From NCBI RefSeq assembly GCF_963855985.1, contig NC_087095.1, positions 12,224,001 to 12,288,000 of the forward strand: DNA of 64,000 nucleotides. The letters are read 5' to 3'. This stretch comes from Ostrinia nubilalis. Its lineage: Eukaryota > Arthropoda > Insecta > Lepidoptera > Crambidae. The position numbers and the translations under genes were made by a program. The notes under the pieces were generated by a model. The model saw nothing but the letters and a program-made list of their open reading frames with translations. It did no database searches and was not told the origin of the DNA. Below are positions 11,012-22,110 of this stretch, one piece after another (position 1 is the stretch's first letter; each line of letters begins with the position of its first letter).

Positions 11012-12039
11012 CTGTGTGGTACGGTAAAAGTTATGTAACCACGGTTTTACTTTAGGAAAGCTGCTGAGTCTCTCCTCTGAAGCTTTGCAGTAATGTATTC
11101 AGCGCAATTTGCGTCCGTGCAAGTGGTTTAATGAAATGAGCGCCGTCCGGCTGGTAGTCTTTGATTACATTCCGAGACTAGCCTTTACCCGTGCCTTTGC
11201 TCGAACAGATCCCTCGTATTTTGCATTTAACTCAGTCCAGATTGTGATATGGAGGCATGTGATATAGGAAATTAGCAATCTCATAAAGTTACCAATCGGG
11301 CTAGGACACATACCATGAGAACGTACGACACAACAAACGTCCCATACGTTAAATTGTACAAATTCGATAAAATGCCTTGATAAAAGTTTATCGTGGCGCG
11401 TCCTAGCCTACTCGTACATACAGGTTTATTAGAACAAATTATGAAGGAATATGAAGATAATAAATATTAAACAGGTAAGTATATTTTAGGTCTGGCCATT
11501 TGGCCGTAATCCTAATAAAAAAAATACTAACAGCAGTTTACAGGCAACTTCTTGTAATCAAAGGAATGATATTGATTACTTTCATAATATACGAATATCT
11601 GCAATAATTAAGTCTAATGTTCAAAAGCTGCTTCCATAGTCAAGAAACTTCGTAAGGAATATTAAAGTCAACTGCGTCTTAGCTTTCGAAAGTTTTGCCA
11701 CCCGTAAACTCTAGCCACTGATCCATCAGCGTTTAAAGTGCCACGGTTTAATATTCATTAATATTTAATCCATTAAACTTTTTTCTTTCAGAATTGAATC
11801 AAAAATTGCTAAATGCCGTGACGACTTTCAAAAGGTCATAAGGAAGAACCTAAATACGACCGACCAGCCGAAAAAAAACTTAGTTATTTATGCAAGTACC
11901 TAGGCTTTTAAAGAGTACTTTTACACGTCCCAATACCTAACCCTACCACTGCTTCAGGACAATAAACAGGCCAGTGCTGAGAAGAAGCAGCGCAAGAAAC
12001 TCAGTCACTATTGTCAGCCTCTTTTTCAAGGGTTTACAG
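11012..12039. other. Spacer without recognised feature
   Basis: No gene recognised. A loose inverted pair (GGCTAGGAC at about 11299, GTCCTAGCC at about 11400) may be an old foldback, but I could not define its ends. Confidence 0.3.
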
Positions 12040-12390
12040 ATTCTTCTTCCTCGTTCCCTCACTGATGAGGATCGCGACCACAGATAGTGTTCCTCCACAG
12101 ACTGCGGTCATAAGCTGTGTGGACCGCACAATGCAAACTCCCGCCCACCGTCCTCCTCACCGCGTCCGACCATCTCGTCGGTGCCCTGCCCCGAGCGCGT
12201 CTGCCTTCCATTTGTCCCAAGATAATTTATTTTTCCAGACAATGCCTTGGAGACCGCATAATGTGTCCAAAGAAACAGAGGGTACGCTTTAGGCATATAG
12301 TGGAGAGCCGCGTGGTGATGTTGAGCTCTTTTAATATGGACTCGTTGGTTCGCGTGGCAGTCCAGGGTATGCGGAGTAATTTCCGCCAAC
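12040..12390 (-). pseudogene. Decayed C terminus of a second RTE-like reverse transcriptase
   Basis: Read on the minus strand, with at least one frameshift, the segment gives KELNITTRLSTICLKRTLCF, FGHIMRS, then RRARGRAPTRWSDAVR and YDRSLWRNTI. This order (leucine-rich linker, FGHI, GR-PTRW-D, D-WR) is the C-terminal signature of RTE-type LINE ORFs. The sequence is clearly different from the 4.6-kb family, so this is a separate, older lineage. Stops and the frameshift make it non-functional. Confidence 0.65.
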
Positions 12391-13206
12391 ACCGATAGAT
12401 ACGGGTTTATAGAAGATTATAAAATGGTGCTTAATAGATACCATCAGTGGACTGCTTAGTAACTGTTTCAATATTATCCTACCACTAAGTGCAAGGTATT
12501 TTTGTCCAAAAATATGTGATAGGATTAAAAAAGGACATCATCTACGCTGCATACATTTATGGTACAAATGCCTGAACATAAAAGTGCTTTATTCTGATAG
12601 AACTCGTCCTCCTTAGCATTTCTTTGTATTTTGATTTTATGAGAACAGTTTTTGTTTGTGATCTGTCCCGTTCTTTCCGAAAGTTTATTAAAATACCGTT
12701 CCAAACTTAGGCGTCCTTAATTTGCTGATGATTTATCTAACGAGAAAACTTGATCGCTTAGTTAAATTTATTTCAACGTGATTGCATTTTGCTTAAACAG
12801 AATGAATTTAAATAGTGGGGGCAACTGGGAATTAATATATTTACAAAAATATCCAAACATTTAGGCATTTATTCAGTGATAAAAATATTATGGAGCCTGT
12901 TCACTTCTGGAACCAACGTGAGCCATCTCAAAAGTACTCATCTTTGTTAGGTATAAAATCTTTTCAGAATAGGCATGTGTTTTATGTTTAACGTTTTATG
13001 GTTGGCGTGGTGTGAATATTTAAAATTCATTTTCGCCGTCTACACAACACCACGTTGGGCGCCATTTTATAAGGCTCGCTTTATTGCTAAATATTTTATG
13101 GTGTTACATACTATATTTTACGCGGCTTAACTTGCTTGACGTTGATTTTGATCCCTCACAAAAGTAACTCTTCATTTCTATTTTTTTACATGATAACTCC
13201 ATCTTT
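12391..13206. other. AT-rich spacer
   Basis: No supported feature. Confidence 0.3.
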
Positions 13207-13382
13207 AACTATAAAAGCGAAAAGTCCATGAAATCTCAGAAACTGCAAGTGTTATAGGAGTCTCTTGCATGTGGGTTCCTTTTAGAACGTAGGTACTCAC
13301 TAAGACGGGATTTTGCAAAATCCAACCCCTAAGAGGGTAAAACGGGATCCACGCGTACGAAGTCGCGGGCGGCCGCTAGTTT
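13207..13382 (+). repeat. Dispersed 'GGGATTTTGCAAAATCCAACCC' type repeat
   Basis: Shares AAATCTCAGAAACTGCAAGT, GGGTTCCTTTTAGAACG, AAAACGGGATCCACGCGTAC and the terminal GCGGGCGGCCGCTAGTT with the copy at 17404-17612. It is non-coding and retroposon-like. Confidence 0.65.
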
Positions 13383-14150
13383 CTTATAAAAATGAGTTTA
13401 GCGATACGAACTTTATAGTCTTAGCAAACCTATGTTGATTAAAACCAAATCAAACCCTTATTGATTGAGTGTAAAGTCAATTAGTATGTAATTTCAACTA
13501 AGAAGTCATGATATTCATAATTACACCCGTTAACTTTGCTTGATTTTTACTTTACTACCACAGATAGAGCAAATTACAACTTACATAGAGATACGGTCGT
13601 CTGTGGGCTAAGTGTGAGTTTACATCAAACGACTTCACTAGTGAGTGCGTTAAAAAAATGTGTGAATATTTTAGTTCTTTTTTTTATTTATTTTTTATTT
13701 GTGGCAACCAAACCTCTCTGGGAGGTTTATTTCTGCCAATGTCGAGTGAAAAATATTGACATAGTTATCAATAGAACGTGGGTGTTTCAGTTCTATTGTT
13801 TTTTCATGGATTCCGTGGAGTTAAGTATGCCCGTAAGCAGGTTTCGAGACGCCACCGGGTCCAAAGCGGGTTATTCATACGACAAACCACTCGACACTCG
13901 ATGCGCGCTCAAATTCGAAGTATTTCAATGTTTTTTTATAATTTATCACTTCACTGCACTTTAGAACACAAAATAACACCAAATTTGTACACTAAAGTCC
14001 ATTAAATAATAAATTGAAACCATTATAACAGATCGACCATGCTTCCCGTTCAACTACCCTCCACGGAATCCATTTTAGTTCTTGAAAGTTCGTCAAAAAG
14101 TGACATCAAATGTATGACGGATTGTACAGCGCCCCCTAGCGGAAACTTAA

Positions 14151-15095
14151 CCCTCGCTGTACGAGGTGGGGTGTGACACACCCCAGTCCTTTAAAAATCG
14201 CCATAATTTCAAAAATTTGCAAGTGCTTAGTTTGAAATTCTCAGTAGCTGGAATTATGGCGCTGCTGCTTCGATCAGGGTTGCAAAATCAGTCTAGCGGT
14301 GACTACCAACTGAGTTACATGCCTAAGTGTGTGTGGGTATCACACACCCCACCTCGTACGGGACGTTGTTAAAAAGTTTTAAAAATAATCTATAAATTTT
14401 GGTGTAATTTATATATTTTTAGCTTTATTAATTGAATAAAATTTAATACAAATAATGTTTTTCGTGATTTTCACGAAATCTGAAATTTTTAAGCACTTTT
14501 AGTCAAATGAGATGACTTTTAGTGAGAATCTGGAAGTTTGGTACTGAGATCTGAAAATGTATGTGAACATACACTTATAGGCTACAATTTATACTTGGTG
14601 ATACAATTTATGGGTTATTGAAATGGAATAACATAATTTATAAATAAATAAAATTGTTACGCTCCCATTTTATGCATTGAGCATACTCATTTTCTTTCAT
14701 CAGAATTGTGGTAAATTGAAAACCGATGATCAAAATAAATTTATATTCTTCCAGTTTTTAAATTACTTTTAAATTATAAGTTAATATCTTGTACTTTGTT
14801 AAATGAAAACGGTTGTCATAATTAAAGGCACTAATTAAAAATTATACATAAGAAACTGATTCCTAAATTACAAGAACAACGGAAATTGTGTCTTTTTGTG
14901 TTTTTATGATAAAAATGTTATAATACATATTTTCAGCTCAGAGCTTTTCTTAAACCTAATTAGCATACGTAAATAATCAATATTAAATTCCATCTAAAAA
15001 AATGTTCAATGAAAATTTTATCACTTTGTATATTGGGGTATGTCACACCCCACCTGGTACGGGACGTAACTTTTAGTCACCTGGTACACGGAGGG
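14151..15095. mobile_element. piggyBac-like non-autonomous element (TTAA flanks, CCCTC ends)
   Basis: TTAA at 14147-14150 and 15096-15099 flank CCCTCGCTGTACGAGGTG and its imperfect inverted copy (15/18 matching). TTAA|CCC is the piggyBac signature. The motif CACACCCCACCTCGTACGGG recurs inside at 14347 and, as CACACCCCACCTGGTACGGG, at about 15045. The interior is AT-rich and non-coding. Confidence 0.65.
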
Positions 15096-15099
15096 TTAA

Positions 15100-15850
15100 T
15101 GATAGATCGCCCGGAGTCCTGCCAGCAGGACTTAAAGTACTTCCGGTAGGACGCAAAATTAAAAGATCACAGTTTCGTAAGTATACATTGTACAAATTTC
15201 AAATTTACACGAAAAAATAGAGTGTTTCTCTCTCTTTCACCCAATAGTGCCCAAGATCGAAAAACGCGACTAACCGTTAGTCGGAGCCCAATGGCGCACG
15301 AGTATACACGGGGGGCAGCGCGTTCGCGCTCGCGCGACACATTTTGACGCGCCGGGCGTGGAGTCGGCAACATTTTGGCGATAATATTATAATGAATGTG
15401 AAGTATTCCAGCCTAATCAAACATTTATAATTTATTTCTTGTTTTTGTTTTTAATTTGTAGTGTATTTGTAAGTGATAGGTGTAATTTCTAATACAAAGT
15501 GACGTACCAAAGTAATTAATTTAAAGTTCCTTATTATAGTTCCTATTAGTTAAGTTGAAAGAAGATAAACAAGTTTATAATATATTAAGAAAAGTAAAAT
15601 ACTGGTTAAACAAAATGATTCTACGACATGACTTTTTATTTAATAAACACTAACCAAGTGTTTACTACTTCTGGTGAGGATGAGTTCAAATTTGAAGGTC
15701 ACCGTACTGCTGGAAGGACCAGCAAGCAAACACGTACAAATTGCGTACTGCGGGCAGGACTTGCGATAATCTTCTGGCAGGACGTTTAGAACAAAAGACC
15801 AGTCCTTCCAGAAGAGCTTCCAGCAGGACAAAGCACCGGGCGATCTATCA
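15100..15850. mobile_element. TIR element TGATAGATCGCCCGG, TTAA-flanked
   Basis: TTAATGATAGATCGCCCGG at 15096 is exactly inverted at 15836-15854. The element therefore sits between two TTAA sites and shares its left TTAA with the adjacent piggyBac-like element. Both subterminal regions carry CCAGCAGGAC/GTCCTGC-type repeats. The superfamily is probably piggyBac-like by target site. Confidence 0.6.
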
Positions 15851-15925
15851 TTAAAGAACTAAAATCTTCATATTATATTTTTAACACGCTCGCTAGTGAC
15901 GACGTTTGATGTAAACTCACACTAA

Positions 15926-16043
15926 GGCTGAGTTGCACCACCTAGCTTTGACCGTAACTATAACGGTAACCGGTGTTTTTTGTATGGAGTTTTAGAGAGT
16001 TTTGACGTTTGTCAAAGTTAAATTAAGATGTTGCAACCCAGCC
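15926..16043. mobile_element. GGCTGGGTTGCACC-family MITE, 118 bp
   Basis: GGCTGAGTTGCACCACCTAG at the left and GTTGCAACCCAGCC at the right are inverted repeats flanked by TAA on both sides (15923-15925, 16044-16046). The left TAA is also the right duplication of the composite element that ends at 15922. The internal GACGTTTGTCAAAGTTAA is conserved among copies. Confidence 0.8.
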
Positions 16044-16046
16044 TAA

Positions 16047-17403
16047 GCTGGTAATCTCGTACTTCGTAAGCCTATTAGCGAACTAATTGTCAGCTTAAAA
16101 ACCTGGGGGCTTAAACGATGTTCTAGGGTCCTTGATTACATCAAGGCAATTTTATCTTACCGCTGCGTAACTCAAAATTACAGTGTTATAGTAATATCTT
16201 CATTAACGTACTTATAGGAAATAAAAATATGAGAGATATTATAATAAATACTAAAATAAAGTATTAACATGTAGGTACTTAACCACTTAAACCGAATATT
16301 TCCTGGGTCGATCGTCGCTTAACAATTCTTCGAAAATCCAGAAGTTATGGTAAAGTTTAATTAACAGATGTAGCGAAGCGATTACGAAAACCAATCTGTC
16401 TGTGTGTAAATTAACTACTTATTAACAGTTGGTTTAGTTACCATTTTCCGAGCCTGCTTTTGACTTTATTCTTTATGTTTTCTCTAAAATACGATGTAAT
16501 TTAGCAGCAGAAGAAGTTCGAGGAATATGGGACACAAAATAATTCATGAAATCATTAAAACTTTTGCTCGTCACGTCAAGTCTTTAACAATATTCAATCA
16601 TAAAGAATCTAAGCTTGATCCTAGTTCAGTAGTAACAAGTAACGTGGGTACACCTAGTTCGCGTTTGCTAAAATATTGCATTTGCAACGAGCGTCGGACC
16701 GACAAATTGCATCCAGCTCGCCGATTGACACCTCCATTGCGACCTACTGGGCGCACTGCCGAACGTATTGAGCGAGAATAAAAGAACACGACTTTGTTGA
16801 AAACAAAATAGTGGCTCTGAATGTGGTGATTTATTCTCTGAATTAAATAGTACTAGACTTTAATGTGTGAGATGTGTGGCGTCTCTTAAAAAATTGTCGC
16901 GGTTGAAGTGGTGACCTAAATAGAATAGAACGTAAAAAATTGCAGGTTTAAGTCAATTGAAGGAACAGGAGACCACTAATGGATGCCCCTGTAAAAAGAT
17001 ATTGGCCGAAACTAGCTTAAATTAATGGTTCCCGTTGCATGAAAAAAAAAACGACAAACACAAATGATTAAGGAACGAAGGAAACTGATTTTAAACCAAA
17101 TCCCATTACATCAATACTACCTTGCTAGCTATACCTACTAGGTAAATAAATACGAATCCATCGTTTGATGATAGACACTCGGTCATTATGCAGAGCTACG
17201 TGATGTGATACCAGCCAGATAGATTTGAAATAGACATTTTGACTGACCACAAAGTCCGTTCCAACTGATACAGCAGTTACAAGTCTATACGGTAGTTCGT
17301 GCATGACAAATCAGCAGTTTGTAACGTATCTAGGTCTTCTAGGTAGTATAACCTTAACCAGTATGTAACGTCTGTATTTTTTATTAATTCCTAATTTTGT
17401 ATT
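16047..17403. other. Spacer with a mid-GC block
   Basis: No gene recognised. Bases 16600-16790 are less AT-rich than the surroundings, but the frames there (up to 84 codons) show no domain. Confidence 0.3.
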
Positions 17404-17612
17404 CTTACCTATAAACGTGAAAAGTCACTGACTGACTGACTCACTGACTCATCACAAAATCGCAGAAACTACAAGTGCTAGGAGTCTTAAATTTTACATG
17501 GGGGTTCCTTTTAGAACGAAGGTGCTTATTAAGATGGGATTTTACGAAACTCCACCCCTAAGGGAGTAAAACGGGATCCACGCGTACGAAGTCGCGGGCG
17601 GCTGCTAGTTAC
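17404..17612 (+). repeat. Dispersed retroposon-like repeat with GACT microsatellite
   Basis: Begins TACCTATAAACGTGAAAAGT, has (CTGA)n at 17428-17450, and ends ACGCGTACGAAGTCGCGGGC-GGCTGCTAG. It is homologous to 13207-13382 and, in inverted orientation, to 40669-41290. Confidence 0.65.
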
Positions 17613-18616
17613 CTTTAAACGTGAATGTTTGCGAAGATGAACTGGTGGATGTTTGTTACTCCTCTTCACAAACCGTTCGTTCGTTCACAAAACCAATGAA
17701 CGGTTTATAATTAAACATTAATTCTACTTTGTACAGAATATCACTACTCTAATGTAATTAGTAATTTAGTAAGGATACTTTTATCAAAAACTACAAGGTC
17801 TAAGTACTTAGTCTGGAAAAGTTGGCTGGTATTAAAGAGTGATAATATTTGTATAAAGAGATCGAAATATAATTATTAGGCTAATAAAATAATGATAGTC
17901 TTTCTTTGAAATAACGTCACGGGCGAAAGCTATAGTCACAAGTCCCCAGTGTATTTTCGTTTCAGTTACCGTTGGTTGTTTATTGGCTGTAAGAGTAACG
18001 CTTCATACCCTGACAAAGACAATTTAGTTAAATAATGCATGCCGAGCTAGAATGGCCCTAGAGACCGTTAGTCGGTGCTGAAACAAATTGCTTGCAACAG
18101 TATTACACAGTCGTATTATACTTACCACTTGTATAATAATAAATCCAACGTGTGAGTGTTGCTAAAAAATATACATATTTTTATCTAGCGTCGTTTCTTC
18201 TAGGCAGCTGTTAACTTAAAAATAGTTTTCTAGTAGTTTACATCTCAAACTAAATTAAAATGAAAAGTTCACTTAGACAAGAAAAATTTAATTCCGATTC
18301 TAGAGCTTCCAATTTGCAGTTATTTGTGTGAGAAGACGACAAGCCGAATTTCTAACATCGAGTGATATTTCGTATCTAATAGGTATAATAATATGTAGCT
18401 TAAAATCCAACCAGCAAAAACATCTAAAATAATAAAAATTCATGTCAGCACCAAAAAAAGTTGGTTTGAAATATGAAATAACAGAAAAACCGGGCTATCC
18501 GAGCTAATGAAGCCATTTATCGCGCTCGTGTCCGATGGGAAATAGTTTGGTGCGAATCGCTTGGATTCACATTTCAGATATGCACGCTAACTAACTACGA
18601 ATACACACACCATAGA
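17613..18616. other. AT-rich spacer
   Basis: No supported feature. Confidence 0.3.
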
Positions 18617-18620
18617 TATA

Positions 18621-18884
18621 CAGGGTGTTAGGTAAATGGGTATATGAGCCGACACTAGCCAATGTTAACGTGGTCATATAAATGGTATGGTGAAGTCAGA
18701 AATTTGATATCATCATTTTAATTTTTTTAATTTTCATACAAAATAAATTTTATAAAATCCGTTTTGTATGAAAATTAAAATAATTAAAATAAAGATATCA
18801 ATTTTCTGACTTCACCATACTATTTATATGACCATGTTAACATGGGCTAGTGTCGGCTCATATACCCATTTACCTAACACCCTG
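18621..18884. mobile_element. Foldback MITE with long arms (CAGGGTGTTAGG ends)
   Basis: CAGGGTGTTAGGTAAATGGG at the left is matched in inverted orientation at the right end. The complementarity continues almost to the centre (arms of about 120 bp with scattered mismatches). The flanks are TATA on both sides (18617-18620, 18885-18888), compatible with a TA target site as in Tc1/mariner-type elements. Confidence 0.8.
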
Positions 18885-18888
18885 TATA

Positions 18889-20689
18889 GAGAGATGCCAA
18901 CTAACGCGCTTAGTTCGAAACTCAGTGTCGCATAGGAAATTTACACACACAAAGTAATCTAAATATGTGCTCATTATCCACTGCGGTATCAACACAACGT
19001 TCGAAATAATCTTTAGTACTACCTACGCAAGCAATGTAAGCTGTTTACATTATGACGTCGCTGCTGTCATCATTGCTTTCACGTGCAATGTGTTCTGTTT
19101 TTGGGCATATTGCTGCGACACCGGCCCCGCCCCCTTGTCACATCTTTATTCCCTGTGATACACACACACTCGTATTACTGGTCATATAGTTTTAAGACTG
19201 ACGGTAGTTATCGACAAGTTTAGTAGCTTTAAAAGTAGAGATAAGGAGCTGCTATCGCGTTGCAACCGAGTTGCAAAGCTAAACTTTTAGCAACACACAG
19301 CGACGATATTATTGATTTCCCTTGCTTATCCAAAACGTTAGGTATACGCTTTGGATAAGCAAGGGAAATCAATTATGTTCATTCATATTTAGATCAATGC
19401 TAATAAGGAAATTTTAAGTGGCGATCACGTTTTAAGGAGGAGCGATGACATACATATGAAAAGTTTTAGCACCCTTCACTTAGTTTAGCTATGAAATGCA
19501 TATTTTTCCGTGATTCAGTTTGGTGGGAGACGACATGTCTTCCTTTAGTTAGACTAATATGTGTACTAGACTAGAAAAGATTTAAAGAGATCTTACTTAA
19601 GAGACTACAGGAACAAAGGTTCCTGTAGTCGACAGATACAAACAATATTAAACCATTCACGAATCCATGAGTATTATCTGTTCAAATCCCTATAAATTTT
19701 ATTTTTCTCATTGCTTTTTCAATGAAAATCCTTCTAAATTCGTTTAACGCGTAAAACCATTACTTTATTCCATCGAAAAATACATCCCATTAAGGCTTGG
19801 TATTTCTGCTAAAGTAGGTATTTCGCGCTGTCAAAATCTGCGCGCGCAATACTTCGCCGAAGACAGCGCGCCAAAGAGCTCTCGCGGCTACACAGTATAG
19901 AAATACGCAGTTTGGAAATACGCAGTTGGTTAGGTTAGGTTGACTTCCTTCCGTTCAAGCGTCACACTCACAGCACTTTCTAATACAAATCATATCCAAG
20001 TGATACAAATTAAAACAACTTTCAAAATTTTTGGGAATATAATAATATTTTAGAATCGAATAAACATAGAATATAACTGCCAAAGTAAACACGGTTCAAA
20101 GAGGCGTGGCGTCACCCGACCTTCCGGAAGTTCCGCGCCGGCTAAAAGAATTTCAAGATTACGTCACCCGACCTATCGGTAGATCCTCGGGAGCTTGAGC
20201 GATTGGAAAAACATTTTATGATCAGTTACTGGTAGTAGCGATTATTTAGAGCTTGGATAATAAATTATAGTTGTTGCAATTCACAAAGCTTTGCATGTGG
20301 TTAATTACATTAATCAGTACACGCATCAATTTTGTTCAGTCTTTTTGTTTATTAATAAATAAAAATATCATATTAAAATTGCATACATATTTGTTTGTAT
20401 TGGTCTGGGTGTTTTCTTTCCATAATTTATGTATAACGTATGTACGGGGCTCTGTATCGAAAATCACTATGAGCAATAAGCATCACACACGGTTACCTGG
20501 AGTGCATTACCGCAGCAAAAAGCTTGCCATCTTAAATGAACGGTATAATATCGAGGTTTCGTCAGTACAGTTGCGAACAAAGGTGTTTGTGTAGTGTAGT
20601 TGAGTTGAGAGGTCAGATTATTGAAATAATAAAACGAACATTTTATTTTTTAAATACATTTTAAAAATAATTTACATTACAGATAACAA
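18889..20689. other. Spacer with a hairpin and a SINE-like scrap
   Basis: Apart from the hairpin at 19312-19374, the only recognised piece is 20380-20440 (ACATATTTGTTTGTATTGGT, CTGGGTGTTTTC), which matches part of the SINE body at 43972-44240. A GC-richer stretch at 19820-19900 and 20105-20200 has no recognisable gene. Confidence 0.35.
19312..19374. repeat. Perfect hairpin, 24-bp arms, 15-nt loop
   Basis: ATTGATTTCCCTTGCTTATC... (19312-19335) is exactly complementary to 19351-19374. Confidence 0.85.
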
Positions 20690-21045
20690 TGAGAGGATGA
20701 CATTGCAAGGTGGTGCCAGTCCAGTCTTAAATCCGTTGATATATGCTGCATCTGCCATGTTTTTGGCTAAAAGATTCTTCTATCTTGCAGTTTAGACTTT
20801 TATTACAGACCTCAGACAGTAATTTTGGAAAACTTTTACGCATGGTGGAGGAAGGGACGCTCTAGAGTCTCAAGTCTAGAAGGAGTCACATGAACTCCAA
20901 GTTTTAAATCCGTTGACATCTGCTGCATCTGCCATCTTTTTGGCTAGAAGATTCTTCTATCTTGCAGCTTAGACCTTTAGCTACAGACCTTAGACAGTAT
21001 TTTTGAAACATTCTTACGCATGGTGGAGAAAGGGACGCTCTAGAG

Positions 21046-21253
21046 CAGTGGTTCTTAACCGGTGGTCCGCGGACCACTGGTGGTCCCTGGAGGCATTCCA
21101 AGTGGTCCACGATGTGCACTTGCACACCTTGGTCAAAACCACTTTTAACTGATTTTTGCAGTCAAACTGGTTTTGACCGATTATGAGGTGGTCCCTGACA
21201 AGACAGAAATTTGGTAAAATGGTCCCTCATGACTTAAAGGTTAAGAACCACTG
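21046..21253. mobile_element. hAT MITE with perfect 8-bp target duplication, inside the tandem array
   Basis: The 15-bp ends CAGTGGTTCTTAACC / GGTTAAGAACCACTG are perfect inverted repeats. CTCTAGAG is duplicated at 21038-21045 and 21254-21261. The TIR and the 8-bp duplication are typical of hAT elements. The 208-bp interior contains GGTGGTCC repeats and no ORF. Only one array unit carries it, so it entered after the array began to amplify and has not spread. Confidence 0.9.
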
Positions 21254-21925
21254 CTCTAGAGACTCAAAACTACAAGGATACACATGAACTCCAGTTTTAA
21301 ATCCGTTGATATCTGCTGCATCTGCCATGTTTTTGGCTATAAGATTCTTCTATCTTACGGCTTAGACCTTTAGCTACAGACCTTAGACAGTATTTTTGTG
21401 AAAATTCTTACGCATGGTGGAGGAAGGGACGCTCTAGACACTCAAGTCTACAAGGAGTCATATGAACTCCAGTTTTAAATCCGTTGACATCTGCTGCATC
21501 TGCCATCTTTTTGGTTAGAAGATTCTTCCATCTTGCAGCGTAGACCTTTAGCTACAGACCTTAGACAGTATTTTTGTGAAAATTCTTACGCATGGTGGAG
21601 GAAGGGACGTTCTAGAGACTCAAGTCTACAAGGAGTCATATGAACTCCAGTTTTAAATCCGTTGACATCTGCTGCATCTGCCATCTTTTTGGTTAGAAGA
21701 TTCTTCCATCTTGCAGCGTAGACCTTTAGCTACAGACCTTAGACAGTATTTTTGTGAAAATTCTTACGCATGGTGGAGGAAGGGACGTTCTAGAGACTCA
21801 AGTCTACAAGGAGTCATATGAACTCCAGTTTTAAATCCGTTGACATCTGCTGCATCTGCCATCTTTTTGGCTAGAAGATTCTTCTATCTTACAGCTTAGA
21901 CCTTTAGCTACAGACCTTAGACAGT

Positions 21926-22097
21926 CGTCGTTTCAGCCGAAAGACGTCCACTGCTGGACAAAGGCCTCCCCCAAGGATTTCCACAAAGACCGGTCCTGCG
22001 CCGCTTGCATCCAGGTACTTCCCGCGACCTTCACCAGATCGTCGGTCCACCTAGTGGGAGGCCTGCCCACGCTACGTCTTCCAGCTCGTCAGTATCA
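21926..22097 (-). mobile_element. 5'-truncated RTE fragment with 12-bp target duplication
   Basis: The inserted sequence is the reverse strand of the RTE 3' end (TTTCAGCCGAAAGACGTCCA ... CGTCTTCCAGCTCGT). It is bracketed by ACCTTAGACAGT at 21914-21925 and 22098-22109. The 3' tail is just CGACG-like, and the 5' junction carries a few filler bases (CAGTATCA). Its sequence is almost identical to the 4.6-kb copy, so it is recent. Confidence 0.9.
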
Positions 22098-22110
22098 ACC
22101 TTAGACAGTA

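Larger units (their letters stand above)
13612..15922. mobile_element. Composite TIR element (about 65-bp imperfect TIRs, TAA duplication) with nested elements
   Basis: GTGTGAGTTTACATCAAACG at 13612 is repeated inverted at 15903-15922, and the similarity extends inward about 65 bp through ...TTTTAGTTCTTT at reduced identity. Both ends abut TAA (13609-13611, 15923-15925). The interior holds at least two further elements (14151-15095 and 15100-15849). It also holds an inverted pair around GGATTCCGTGGAG (13808-13823) and CTCCACGGAATCC (14061-14073). No transposase ORF was found. The TAA duplication fits PIF/Harbinger-like MITEs. Confidence 0.65.
20690..22110. repeat. 178-bp tandem array (about 7 units) with two TE insertions
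   Basis: A unit containing TTTTAAATCCGTTGACATCT, TTAGACAGTATTTTTG and TTCTTACGCATGGTGGAG recurs with starts near 20725, 20902, 21295, 21473, 21651 and 21829. The spacing is 177-178 bp once the 216-bp hAT insertion (element plus duplication) is subtracted. The units at 21473-21829 are nearly identical and the outer ones more diverged, as expected from unequal exchange. There is no coding capacity. Confidence 0.9.

Noticed and set aside
20690..22110. Multi-copy RNA or protein gene array
   Set aside because: Units hold no consistent open frame, RNA promoter boxes or conserved fold that I could see; a satellite-like array is simpler.
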